This document shows positions 9,907 to 18,186 of a stretch of DNA of 50,886 nucleotides, piece after piece. Both the position numbers and the translations under genes were made by a program. The stretch is taken from positions 1 through 50,886 of the forward strand of contig DATIFQ010000432.1 of NCBI GenBank assembly GCA_035455185.1, read 5' to 3'. How positions within the stretch are numbered: position 1 is the stretch's first letter; the number at the start of each line of letters is the position of its first letter. A model generated the notes under the pieces. That model was not told the origin of the DNA and ran no database searches. It saw only the letters and a list, made by a program, of their open reading frames with translations. This DNA is from JAEHDI01 sp035455185. Its GTDB lineage: Bacteria; Acidobacteriota; Terriglobia; Bryobacterales; Bryobacteraceae.

Positions 9907-9936
9907 TTATTAGCACACTCCGGGGAGGAGTGACAA
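9907..9936 (-). promoter_or_regulatory. groESL promoter overlapping CIRCE
   Basis: Reading the minus strand: -35 TTGTCA (9931-9936), 18-base spacer, -10 TAATAA (9907-9912). The CIRCE dyad covers the -35, the spacer and part of the -10, the geometry expected for direct repression by HrcA. Confidence 0.75.
9910..9936. promoter_or_regulatory. CIRCE operator (HrcA binding site)
   Basis: TTAGCACAC, nine bases, GAGTGACAA. Compared with the CIRCE consensus TTAGCACTC-N9-GAGTGCTAA it matches 8 of 9 and 7 of 9 positions with the exact N9 spacing. It is placed directly upstream of groES, where CIRCE normally acts. hrcA itself is not in the window. Confidence 0.88.
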
Positions 9937-10048
9937 GAGGTTTCTGTAACATATTGAAATTGAATCGTTTGTTTGTCTACGGATTTCACCGTTTGGGTCA
10001 GTGTGTTTCGCACCTTGCAGCGGGGCGTTTCGGAATTGTCAAATCTGG

Positions 10049-10054
10049 TAGATT
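10049..10054 (+). promoter_or_regulatory. Candidate -10 of the lptCA-lptB-rpoN cluster, 8 bases from ATG
   Basis: TGG followed by TAGATT is an extended -10. Only eight bases (GGTTTTGA) separate it from the ATG at 10063 and they contain no Shine-Dalgarno sequence. The predicted transcript start is 1-2 bases before the ATG. Confidence 0.45.
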
Positions 10055-10062
10055 GGTTTTGA

Positions 10063-12315
10063 ATGCGGCGTACCCGCCCGCTTCTGCTGCTGGCCATCCT
10101 CGCCGTCCTGTGCGCCGTTGGCGTTGCGTTCTATGTGCAGAAACGGTTTCAGCTAGCGAGTACGGCGCCCACGCCGAAGTCCTTGCCTCCAGGAACAAGC
10201 GCCACCGCGGAATACTGGAGTTGGTCTCACACCCAAGAGGGGCGGTCTGTCGTGGAGGTACGGGCCGCGAACTACCGTCAGATCCGCGAGCCTTCCCGCT
10301 TTGATCTCGAAAAGGTCGAACTACGGATTTTCGACAAGGATGGTAAGCGCTACGACCAGGTGAGCAGCGCCCATGCCCAGTTCGATATCGAGGCGGGCGT
10401 GTTGTATTCGGATGGCCAGGTCGACATCACGATGGGAGTACCCGCCGAACCCGCTCCTGCGGGGCGACTGGTCTTCATTCGCACATCAGGAGTCACCTTC
10501 GAGAGTAAAACGGGCAGAGCGTTCACCGACCGCCTGGCGGAATTCACCTTCGATCAGGGCACAGGCAAGTGTGTGGGTGCGTCGTATAACCCGGAATTCC
10601 GCGAGCTTCACATGCGCTCACAGGCCGAAGTCAATTGGCGCGGGCGGACACCCGGCTCGATTCCGATGAAGATAGAGGCCGGCGAGTTGATTTACAAGGA
10701 GCGCGACGCAGCCGTCCTCCTGTCGCCGTGGTCGCGATTGACCCGCGGCGGCACGCTGCTCGAAGCCGGCTCTTCCATCGTCTGGCTGGGGGAAGAAGCG
10801 ATCCGCCGTGTGGAGGCTAAGGATGCGCACGGCAGCGACCGGAGTGAGGACCGCCGGATCGAGTACGCAGCGGCAGTGTTGTACATGACCTTTGCGGCGT
10901 CCAGCCAGGTAGAGCGCATCGAGGGCGAGGGGAATGCCAAACTTTCATCGATCTCGGCGACAACGCGAACTGAGGTGTCGTCCGACCGGCTTGATCTGGA
11001 ATTCGACGCCACTCGCAGCGACAGTGTCCTCAAGAGGGCGTGGGCAAAAGGCCGCAGCTCGGTGCAGTCGACGCCGGTTTCGACCGGTTCATCGAAACCC
11101 GCCGTTACCCGAACATTGCGCAGCGACGTGATCGAGTTGACAATGGCGCCGGGAGGCCGCGAGATCGCTTCCGTCTTGACGCATTCGCCGGGCACCGTCG
11201 AATTCGTCCCGGACCAAGCGGCTCAGAAGCAAAGGAAACTCGACGCGGGGCAGATCCGTATTGAATACGCAGGCGGCAACCGGATTCGGAACTTTCACGC
11301 GACAGATGTCGCCACGTGCACCGAAACTCCGGCGATCGCCGGTGGCAAGAAGGCCCCGCCTCCGATGCTGACCTGGAGCAAGGAGCTGACCGCTGAGTTT
11401 GATCAGCAGAGTGGCAGGCTGGCGCGGCTGGGGCAATCGGGCGACTTTCGTTACGAAGAGGGAGAACGGCGAGGCCGCGCGGACCGCGCCGTGCTCGAAG
11501 CGGCCAGCAATCTGATCACTCTGGAGGGCTCAGCCCGGCTTTGGGATGCGGCGGGATCGACCTCGTCGGATCGCATCCTGCTCGACCAGGCGAGCGGCGA
11601 CATGACCGCGGTCGGCAAGGTTGCATCAACGCGAGCGCCCGAGAGCCGGACTGGTTCGGCGGGTCTTATATCGTCAGGTCAGCCGTTGCAGGCACGGGCA
11701 GACCGGATGTCCACCACCGGCCAAAACCGCCGCATTCGCTACGAGGGGGACGCCGTGGCATGGCAGGGAGGGAACCGCATCCGCGCCGATGTCATCGAAA
11801 TCGACCGCACGGGGCGCGTGCTCACCGCGAACGGAAGCGTGGTCAGCCAGTTCCTCGATGAGCCTTCCGGCGCCGAATCGGATAGGAAACCGGCTCGAAG
11901 TCCAGGGTTCACGGTCGTTCGGGCCAAAGAGTTGCGATACGAGGACGAAACCCGCATTGCGCACTATCGTGGCGACGTCAAGATGACTCGCACCGCCACC
12001 GAGGTGAAAGCCGCGGAACTTCGCGCACAACTCGCTGCCGGTGATTCCGGTTCGCGCCTGGAGAAAGCGCTTGCGGATGGCCGAGTCGAGATTCTCCACA
12101 GCGCGCCAGGACGGAACCGGAGGGCCACCGGCGAACACGCTGAGTATTACCCAGGAGAAGAGAAGATCTTGCTGTATGGCGGATCTCCGCTGCTCGTGGA
12201 CAGCCAGCGCGGCTCCACGAAAGGCAATCAATTGACCTGGTTTGCCAACAATGATAGGCTGCTCGTGGATGGCCGGGAGGATCAGCCCGCCATGAGCCGC
12301 ATCCTTCGCAAGTAG
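10063..12315 (+). CDS. Fused LptC-LptA-like periplasmic LPS-transport protein
   Basis: 750 residues, against about 190 for LptC and 185 for LptA. An N-terminal membrane anchor (LLLLAILAVLCAVGVAFYV) is followed by an LptC-like domain (about residues 60-200: FDLEKVELRIFDKDGKRYDQ, ARFDIEAG-like turns). OstA/LptA-type beta-jellyroll repeats then run to the end, seen as recurring RADRA...LEGSARLWD, RADRM...YEGDAVAWQ, RAKELRYEDE...YRGDV and HAEYYPGEEKILLYGG units. The family forms the periplasmic bridge that carries LPS from the inner membrane to LptDE. It sits 5 bases before lptB, exactly where separate lptC and lptA genes lie in Proteobacteria. The identification is firm; the number of jellyroll units is my estimate. 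Confidence 0.85.
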   Translation: MRRTRPLLLLAILAVLCAVGVAFYVQKRFQLASTAPTPKSLPPGTSATAEYWSWSHTQEGRSVVEVRAANYRQIREPSRFDLEKVELRIFDKDGKRYDQVSSAHAQFDIEAGVLYSDGQVDITMGVPAEPAPAGRLVFIRTSGVTFESKTGRAFTDRLAEFTFDQGTGKCVGASYNPEFRELHMRSQAEVNWRGRTPGSIPMKIEAGELIYKERDAAVLLSPWSRLTRGGTLLEAGSSIVWLGEEAIRRVEAKDAHGSDRSEDRRIEYAAAVLYMTFAASSQVERIEGEGNAKLSSISATTRTEVSSDRLDLEFDATRSDSVLKRAWAKGRSSVQSTPVSTGSSKPAVTRTLRSDVIELTMAPGGREIASVLTHSPGTVEFVPDQAAQKQRKLDAGQIRIEYAGGNRIRNFHATDVATCTETPAIAGGKKAPPPMLTWSKELTAEFDQQSGRLARLGQSGDFRYEEGERRGRADRAVLEAASNLITLEGSARLWDAAGSTSSDRILLDQASGDMTAVGKVASTRAPESRTGSAGLISSGQPLQARADRMSTTGQNRRIRYEGDAVAWQGGNRIRADVIEIDRTGRVLTANGSVVSQFLDEPSGAESDRKPARSPGFTVVRAKELRYEDETRIAHYRGDVKMTRTATEVKAAELRAQLAAGDSGSRLEKALADGRVEILHSAPGRNRRATGEHAEYYPGEEKILLYGGSPLLVDSQRGSTKGNQLTWFANNDRLLVDGREDQPAMSRILRK

Positions 12316-12320
12316 CCCGA

Positions 12321-13061
12321 ATGCGAAAACTCCAGACCTGCGAAATCTCCAAGTCTTACGGCGGCCGGAAAGTGGTGGACGATGTGTCGATCCTCGTCGA
12401 GCAGGGCGAAGTGGTCGGCCTGCTCGGACCGAATGGGGCCGGAAAGACGACGTCGTTCTACACGATTGTCGGCTTGATCAGCCCTGATTCCGGCCGGGTC
12501 ATGCTCGACGACCAGGAGATCACCCAACTGGCCATGTATCAGCGGGCCCGACGAGGGATCAGTTACCTGCCGCAGGAGCCGTCCGTGTTTCGGAAGCTCA
12601 CGGTCGAGGAAAACCTGATGGCCATCCTCGAGACACTGCCGGTGAGTGTGCACGAGCGCCGGGAGAGGCTGGCGAGCCTCGTGGAGCAGCTTGGCCTCGA
12701 GAAGGTGAAGCAGAACAAGGGGTACGCGCTTTCGGGCGGCGAACGGCGCCGGGTTGAGATCGCACGTTCGCTGGTCATCGACCCGACCTTCCTCCTGCTC
12801 GACGAGCCGTTCTCGGGGATCGACCCGATTCAGGTTCTGGAACTCCAGCGCATCATTTTCGATCTGAAACGGACCGGAATCGGCATCCTTGTGACCGACC
12901 ACAACGTCCGAGAGACGCTGGCCGTGACCGACCGGGCCTACATCATCAACAACGGGAAGATCTTCCGCGCGGGTAGTCCGGAAGCCCTCGGAAGCGATCC
13001 TGAAGTGAAGCGAGTCTACCTCGGCGAAGCCTTCAACCTCGGGGTCGCGACCCAGTCGTAG
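12321..13061 (+). CDS. lptB: LPS export ABC transporter ATPase
   Basis: 246 residues. Walker A GPNGAGKTTSF, Q-loop SYLPQEPSVFRKLTVEENL, signature LSGGERRRVEIARSL, Walker B FLLLDEPFSGIDP and the H-loop VTDHNVRETL are complete. The YLPQEPSVFRKL and DHNVRETL(A) segments are characteristic of LptB rather than of other ABC ATPases. It powers extraction of LPS from the inner membrane with LptFG, which are not in the window. It lies directly after the LptC/A fusion and before rpoN, the conserved order. Confidence 0.97.
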   Translation: MRKLQTCEISKSYGGRKVVDDVSILVEQGEVVGLLGPNGAGKTTSFYTIVGLISPDSGRVMLDDQEITQLAMYQRARRGISYLPQEPSVFRKLTVEENLMAILETLPVSVHERRERLASLVEQLGLEKVKQNKGYALSGGERRRVEIARSLVIDPTFLLLDEPFSGIDPIQVLELQRIIFDLKRTGIGILVTDHNVRETLAVTDRAYIINNGKIFRAGSPEALGSDPEVKRVYLGEAFNLGVATQS

Positions 13062-13097
13062 CCCGGCTTTCCGGGCACCCGCTGTACTCGTCTGCGC

Positions 13098-13103
13098 TAC
13101 AAT
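13098..13103 (+). promoter_or_regulatory. Candidate -10 box of rpoN, 8 bases from ATG
   Basis: TACAAT, then GAGGGCGA, then the rpoN ATG at 13112. The spacer contains a short GAGGG that might serve as a weak ribosome site. Otherwise the spacing predicts a near-leaderless transcript from an internal promoter between lptB and rpoN. Confidence 0.4.
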
Positions 13104-13111
13104 GAGGGCGA

Positions 13112-14701
13112 ATGAGTTTGCTTTCGCCACGGCTGCAATTGAAGGTCCAGCAGAAGCAAATCCTGACCCCTGGACTCGTCCAGATGGTCACTGTCCTCCA
13201 ATTGAACCGCCTGGAATTAAAGGATCTCATCACCCAAGAGATCTCCCAGAACCCCGTGCTGGAAGAGGCGGTCGACGACGGCACGGAAGAATTGGCGCCG
13301 GAGGAAGTGCAGGCCATTCTGGAGACGGAGCGGGACGCGGCGGATCCGGCCCCCGCCGACCAAGGAATCCTCGAGGTCGTCAATACGGCCGCGGAGTTGA
13401 CCGAGGGAGTCCCCGAAACAGAGGTGGAAGCCATCGACAGCCGTGTGGCCCCGGCGGGGAACGAACCCACAACGGAGACGGTCGAGGCCGTCGAGGCGCA
13501 AGCCTCAACCGATCCGTTCGAAGAAATCGATTTTGGTTCATTTTTCGATGACTACCTCGACCCCGGTTACAAGAGTCCTGCCTCCGAGCAGGTAGATAAG
13601 CCCTCTTTCGAAACGTTCCTCTCGGCGCCGGTGACGCTGTCCGATCACCTCGATTCGCAACTCAGCCTCTTGGTCCTCTCGGATTCACTTCGCGAAGCGG
13701 CGGAATTGATTATCGGCAATCTCGATGAGAACGGTTATCTGACGGTCTCACTCGAAGAGATAGCCGGCTCCTGCGAGCATACCGCTGAGGAGCTCGACGA
13801 GGCCTTGCGGATTGTTCAGTCCCTGGACCCAGCCGGCGTCGGGGCCCGGGATGTTCGCGAGTGCCTGTTGCTCCAACTGGAAAGCCAGAACGGCCGGGGT
13901 GGTGTGGCTTGGACGATGATCTCCGAGCATCTAAAGCTGGTCGAGTCAAAACAATTCAAGGAACTGGCGCGACTGCTCGGCCGTCCGATGGAACACGTCG
14001 AGATTGCGGACCACGTGATCCGCAACCTCGATCCCAGACCCGGCCTGCGTTACTCCGGCCCCGGCGCGCGTCAGATCGAGCCCGACGTCTACATCTCGAA
14101 AGAGGGTGAAGAGTACCTCATTCAGTTGAACGACGAGGATCTGCCGCAACTGCGCTTGAACCGCCAGTACCGCCGGATGCTGGATCGCGATCAGGCTCCC
14201 AACAAGGACGTCCGCAATTACGTCAAGGAGCGATACGCGTCGGCGATCCAGTTGATGAAGAACATCGAACAGCGGAAGCAGACCATCCTCAAGGTTTGCC
14301 AGTCCATCGTGCGGCGCCAGACGGACTTCCTGGACCAGGGAATCGACAGCCTGAAGCCGATGATGATCAAGGATGTGGCCGAGGAGATCGGTGTCCATCC
14401 GTCGACGGTCAGCCGCGCGGTCGCCAATAAGTACGCTCATACCCCGCAGGGGGTCTTCGAACTGCGATACTTCTTCTCCGAGGCGGTCCAGGGACCCTCG
14501 GGGAGTGCGACACCGCTTTTGATTCTGAAGCGCCGGGTGAAGAAGATGATCGGGGAAGAGGATCCAACCCATCCTCTAACCGACGAGCAGATCACCGCCC
14601 GATTGCAGGGCGAGGGCATCCACGTCACACGGCGTACCGTGGCCAAGTATCGAGAAGACATGAATATTCCGTCCACGCACCACAGGCGCGTGCGAAGCTA
14701 A
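13112..14701 (+). CDS. rpoN: RNA polymerase sigma-54 factor
   Basis: 529 residues. The glutamine-rich N-terminal region I (LQLKVQQKQILTPGLVQMV) binds activators. It is followed by an acidic region II (about 50-150) and the core-binding region (DLRECLLLQLE-like segments, LDPRPGL). The C-terminus has a helix-turn-helix (VAEEIGVHPSTVSRAVANKY) and an RpoN box reading TRRTVAKYRE, one residue off the canonical ARRTVAKYRE. It directs -24/-12 promoters with enhancer-binding ATPases. It is linked to hpf and rapZ as in many Gram-negatives. No sigma-54 activator gene is present in this window. Confidence 0.97.
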   Translation: MSLLSPRLQLKVQQKQILTPGLVQMVTVLQLNRLELKDLITQEISQNPVLEEAVDDGTEELAPEEVQAILETERDAADPAPADQGILEVVNTAAELTEGVPETEVEAIDSRVAPAGNEPTTETVEAVEAQASTDPFEEIDFGSFFDDYLDPGYKSPASEQVDKPSFETFLSAPVTLSDHLDSQLSLLVLSDSLREAAELIIGNLDENGYLTVSLEEIAGSCEHTAEELDEALRIVQSLDPAGVGARDVRECLLLQLESQNGRGGVAWTMISEHLKLVESKQFKELARLLGRPMEHVEIADHVIRNLDPRPGLRYSGPGARQIEPDVYISKEGEEYLIQLNDEDLPQLRLNRQYRRMLDRDQAPNKDVRNYVKERYASAIQLMKNIEQRKQTILKVCQSIVRRQTDFLDQGIDSLKPMMIKDVAEEIGVHPSTVSRAVANKYAHTPQGVFELRYFFSEAVQGPSGSATPLLILKRRVKKMIGEEDPTHPLTDEQITARLQGEGIHVTRRTVAKYREDMNIPSTHHRRVRS

Positions 14702-14724
14702 AGTCCGGACTGCCGGAGGGTCGG

Positions 14725-15273
14725 ATGAAAGTCACATATACCGGTCGCACTGAAAAACTCACCCCCACCCTACAGAAGAAGTTGGACACCAAGTTCGCCA
14801 AGCTCGCCAAACTACTCGACCAAAAGGGTGGCGAGCGGGAAGCGCACGTCATTCTGACCGTCGAGCGGCACCAGCAGCAGGCCGAAATCACCGTCCAGTT
14901 CCACGACCACCCGCTGGTTGGAATTGGCGCGAGTTCGGACCAGTTCACCGCCATCGTTACCGCCGCCGACAAACTTGAGAAACAGGTTCTCAAGCTGCGG
15001 ACCAAATGGCGAGACACCAAGCGCGGACCGAAGGAATCCTGGACTGTACCAGCCGCTCCGGAGGCGGAAGAGGCCGCCACGCCGGAGCCTGCCGCAGAGA
15101 AGCGCATTTTCCGCGTCAACCAGCACGCGCGCCGGAAGCCAATGACCTTGGACGAGGCCATCCTCGAGATGGAAGAGAATCGCGACTACCTTGTCTACCG
15201 CGACGCGGAAACCGACCGACTCTCGGTGCTCCTCCGCCGGCGCGACGGCCACTACGACTTGGTCGAAGCCTGA
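14725..15273 (+). CDS. hpf: Ribosome hibernation promoting factor, long form
   Basis: 182 residues. The N-terminal S30AE domain (MKVTYTGRTEKLTP to LRTKWRDTKR, about 1-100) binds the decoding centre. A charged linker leads to a C-terminal dimerisation domain (RVNQHARRKPMTLDEAILEM and onward), the part that makes long HPF form 100S ribosome dimers alone, without RMF. It is 23 bases after rpoN in the standard order. A GGAGGGT-like site precedes the ATG. Confidence 0.95.
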   Translation: MKVTYTGRTEKLTPTLQKKLDTKFAKLAKLLDQKGGEREAHVILTVERHQQQAEITVQFHDHPLVGIGASSDQFTAIVTAADKLEKQVLKLRTKWRDTKRGPKESWTVPAAPEAEEAATPEPAAEKRIFRVNQHARRKPMTLDEAILEMEENRDYLVYRDAETDRLSVLLRRRDGHYDLVEA

Positions 15274-15286
15274 GTCCACGATTCGG

Positions 15287-16183
15287 ATGCCGACTAGGAG
15301 CGCGTCCCGGCAGGTCAACCGGGAGCCGGAGCTTGTCATCATTACCGGGTTAAGCGGATCCGGGAAGGTCACCGTGCTCAAGTGCATGGAGGACCTTGGC
15401 TACTACTCCGTGGACAACCTCCCGGTAGATCTCATCCAGAAATTCGGCGAACTGGTGAAGGATTCACCGCACATTCGCCGCGCCGCGCTGCTGGTTGACA
15501 TTCGCGAGGGCGAGGCTCTCAAGCGGTTTCCCGACCTTTATGCGAGAATCCGCCGGGAGCGCCCCTGCACCCTGGTGTTTTTCGAGGCCGACGAGGCCAC
15601 GCTTCTACGTCGCTACAGCGAAACGCGCCGGCCACACCCTTTGGGAACCGAGGAATCCGTGGTGCGAAGCCTTCGCCGGGAACGGCGTCAGTTAGCGCCG
15701 ATCCGGGCGCTCGCCGAGCACATCATCAACACTTCGCGATTCAACGTCCATGAGCTGCGGGAATTCATCGCGGAGAAGTTCGGTGGAAACCGTGACCAGT
15801 CGCGCATCATGGTCAACGTCACCAGTTTCGGCTACCGGTACGGCGTGCCACCGGATAGTGACCTGGTGTTCGACGTTCGCTTCCTGCCTAATCCGAACTA
15901 CATCCCACAATTCAATAAGCTCAGTGGGCGGCATCCGAGGGTGGCCCGCTACATCCGATCGTTCCCACAAACAACGGAGTTCGTCCAACGGATCACGGAC
16001 CTTCTCGTCTATCTTCTGCCGCATTACACCCGTGAGGGCAAGAGTTACCTGACGATCGCCTTTGGCTGCACCGGCGGCCGCCACCGCTCGGTGATGATGG
16101 CCGACGAGATCCGCCGTCGCCTTTCTCGCGTTGGCTTCCGCGTCAAGTCAACGCACCGGGACATCGAGAAGAGTGGAACGTAG
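15287..16183 (+). CDS. rapZ: RapZ/YvcJ nucleotide-binding RNase adapter protein
   Basis: 298 residues from the ATG at 15287, just after hpf. The Walker A motif GLSGSGKVTVLK and the conserved MEDLGYYSVDNLPVDLI are diagnostic. The C-terminal half has FDVRFLPNPNYIPQ and the nucleotide/sugar-binding AFGCTGGRHRSVMMADEI. In E. coli RapZ senses glucosamine-6-phosphate and targets GlmZ to RNase E; in YvcJ-type proteins the role is less clear. The upstream in-frame extension overlaps hpf and is not conserved. The phosphotransferase gene ptsN, usually between hpf and rapZ, is absent. Confidence 0.95.
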   Translation: MPTRSASRQVNREPELVIITGLSGSGKVTVLKCMEDLGYYSVDNLPVDLIQKFGELVKDSPHIRRAALLVDIREGEALKRFPDLYARIRRERPCTLVFFEADEATLLRRYSETRRPHPLGTEESVVRSLRRERRQLAPIRALAEHIINTSRFNVHELREFIAEKFGGNRDQSRIMVNVTSFGYRYGVPPDSDLVFDVRFLPNPNYIPQFNKLSGRHPRVARYIRSFPQTTEFVQRITDLLVYLLPHYTREGKSYLTIAFGCTGGRHRSVMMADEIRRRLSRVGFRVKSTHRDIEKSGT

Positions 16184-16242
16184 TTGGCGAGCCGGGGCGC
16201 CCACGCGGAAAATCTACCGGTTTCCCAATGTCCCTGATTCGT

Positions 16243-16272
16243 TTGACCTTAGCGCGGCCGGTGCGGTATCCT
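16243..16272 (+). promoter_or_regulatory. rpsT promoter
   Basis: -35 TTGACC (16243-16248), 18-base spacer, -10 TATCCT (16267-16272). Transcription would give a leader of about 35 bases containing AAGGAG at 16293-16298, so rpsT is conventional in having a Shine-Dalgarno leader. Confidence 0.65.
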
Positions 16273-16312
16273 CAACAGAAGAGTCCGATCGCAAGGAGTA
16301 GACAGTAACTAG

Positions 16313-16582
16313 ATGGCAAACACTTTTTCTGCCTTGAAGCGGGTGCGGCAGACCGGGCGCAAAACCGAAATTAACCGCGCGCGCAAGTCCAGGCTGCGTC
16401 ACCAGATCCGTACCTTCCGGCGCCTGTTGGAGACGAAGGACATGAGCGCGGCCAACGCCGCACTGCCCGGTACTTTTTCGATCATCGACCGCGCGGCGAA
16501 GTGGGGCATTATTAAGAAGAACACGGCGGCCCGGTACAAGTCGAGACTAACCACCCGCCTGAAGGCGACCGCAGCCGCGTAA
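16313..16582 (+). CDS. rpsT: 30S ribosomal protein S20
   Basis: 89 residues, highly basic. MANTFSALKRVRQTGRKTEINRARKS and the C-terminal KWGIIKKNTAARYKSRLTTRL are typical of S20, which binds 16S rRNA early in 30S assembly. It is monocistronic, with its own promoter, and converges on holA with only 6 bases between stops. Confidence 0.97.
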   Translation: MANTFSALKRVRQTGRKTEINRARKSRLRHQIRTFRRLLETKDMSAANAALPGTFSIIDRAAKWGIIKKNTAARYKSRLTTRLKATAAA

Positions 16583-16588
16583 GGCCCT

Positions 16589-17656
16589 TCACTCCGCCAG
16601 TCTCAGAATAAATTCCTCCAGCACGATCCGGTCGTCGGGGTTGGCGTCCCGAAGAGCACTGTCCGTTTCGAAAATCTTCTTCAGCACCGCCTCCAGTTGT
16701 TCCCGAGTGAAGATGGACGCGGTGTGCAGAATTTGCTCCGCTCGAGACCGCCATATCGGCCGCCCCGGACCGGAAAGCTGCTGTTGCACCTGCTGGGGAG
16801 TGCGAAGTCCCTTTTCCTTTGCGGCCAGCGCAAGACGGAACAGCGTTGCCAGAAAGCTCAACGCCAGGGGGAGATACTCTCCCTGACGAACGAGCTTGTG
16901 CAGCAGCTCGAGAGCGCGCATACGGTCCCGACGGCCCAAGGCATCCACGAGCACAAAGATCGTCGATGCGCTCGAGTCCGGCACGAGTGCCGCCACGTCT
17001 TCCGCCTGGACCTTCCTCGATCGGCCGGTGTACAACCGGAGCTTCTCGATCTCGGCCGCAACCCGCATTCCGTCCGCGCCTACGGTTTCCACGAGCGTGT
17101 CGATCTCGGCGCGATCGATCGTTACGCCCGCATGCCGAGCCAGTTCACGGGCGAGCAGCCTCGCTTCCTGGACGGTAAGCTTGGGAAACTCGACCACTGC
17201 GGGCACGCAGTCGTAAAACTTACGCACGCGTTCTGCTTTCTGCTTGTCTTCGCCTTCAAGGTCGTACCGGCCAGCTTCCAGCACTATGACCGAGAGGGGT
17301 GTCGGATCCCGGACATACGCGGCGAGCGTCTCCGCCGCCCGCGCCGTTCCGCCTTTCTCGTCCTCTCCGCCGGCTTTGCCCCGCGGAAGAGCGGCCTCGG
17401 CGTTTGAGGCGCAGATCACCCTGCGTGGGGCGAACAGCGAGAGCGACCGGGCATCATCCACTACATCGCTCAGGCTTGTCTCATCGAGGTCGTAGTGCGA
17501 AAGTCCCTCCTGGCGCTCCTCAGGACTCAGCACACGTTCCACCAGCGCCCTCCGGCACTGGTCCCGCCGATGCGGTTCCGCACCCAAGAACAGGTAGACG
17601 GGCGCGGGTTCCTGCCGCTGGATCTGAGCAAGGAATTGGTCCGGTGACATGTTCAA
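16589..17656 (-). CDS. holA: DNA polymerase III delta subunit
   Basis: 355 residues. The N-terminal PVYLFLGAEPHRRDQCRRALVER, AAA+-like core and C-terminal helical collar (LSFLATLFRLALAAKEKG, RAEQILHTASIFTREQLEAVL) fit HolA, which opens the sliding clamp in the clamp loader. It is the last gene of the minus-strand operon; its ATG overlaps the lptE stop as ATGA. lptE-holA adjacency is common in bacteria and supports both calls. Confidence 0.93.
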   Translation of the reverse strand: MNMSPDQFLAQIQRQEPAPVYLFLGAEPHRRDQCRRALVERVLSPEERQEGLSHYDLDETSLSDVVDDARSLSLFAPRRVICASNAEAALPRGKAGGEDEKGGTARAAETLAAYVRDPTPLSVIVLEAGRYDLEGEDKQKAERVRKFYDCVPAVVEFPKLTVQEARLLARELARHAGVTIDRAEIDTLVETVGADGMRVAAEIEKLRLYTGRSRKVQAEDVAALVPDSSASTIFVLVDALGRRDRMRALELLHKLVRQGEYLPLALSFLATLFRLALAAKEKGLRTPQQVQQQLSGPGRPIWRSRAEQILHTASIFTREQLEAVLKKIFETDSALRDANPDDRIVLEEFILRLAE

Positions 17657-18186
17657 AATTTCTCAAGAACTGCACTGACCACCGTGCGGGCTACGTCACG
17701 GCTTAGCCGGTCCAACGCGGGATCACTCTCCTCGAAATATGCCACCTGGTCGACGCTGATCTCATAGCGTTCCCTGGCTTCGAGGCCGCTTCGTGCGTAG
17801 AGCACAGCGCCCGTGGCCCGTTCACGCAGCGAAATGTCGAGAACTACGCTCATCTGTACCGCACTGGCACGGCTCGTCGCCGGATCAAGGATTGTCGGGT
17901 AGTAGTTATAGAGAGCCACCCGCCCTTCGAGCACGGCGTCCGCTTCGGCGGGGTCTGCGACTATCCGGTAGCGAGTGCGCGAGAGAAACTCCCGGGTGAT
18001 CGCGGAAGGGAGCCGTTCTGTCAGCTTGTATCGAATCGTCGCATTGGTGAACGCGGGAACAGCGATCGTCTTGATGTTCTTTGGCAGGAGGTCCGCTTTT
18101 CCCGCGACGTGGTATCCGCATCCGCCCAGCCATAATGCAGGGAGGACAGCCACGACCAACCAGGGACGCAGGATCTTTCGTCTCAT
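17653..18186 (-). CDS. lptE: LPS-assembly lipoprotein LptE
   Basis: 177 residues. A lipoprotein signal ends in LWLGGC, with the modified cysteine just after a hydrophobic run. The mature part begins GYHVAGKADLLPKNIKTIAVPAFTN, the typical LptE start. LptE plugs the LptD barrel in the outer membrane. The ATG at 18186 overlaps the preceding stop (ATGA) and its own stop overlaps the holA start the same way, so translation is probably coupled. A longer frame upstream has no conservation and is rejected. Confidence 0.92.
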   Translation of the reverse strand: MRRKILRPWLVVAVLPALWLGGCGYHVAGKADLLPKNIKTIAVPAFTNATIRYKLTERLPSAITREFLSRTRYRIVADPAEADAVLEGRVALYNYYPTILDPATSRASAVQMSVVLDISLRERATGAVLYARSGLEARERYEISVDQVAYFEESDPALDRLSRDVARTVVSAVLEKF

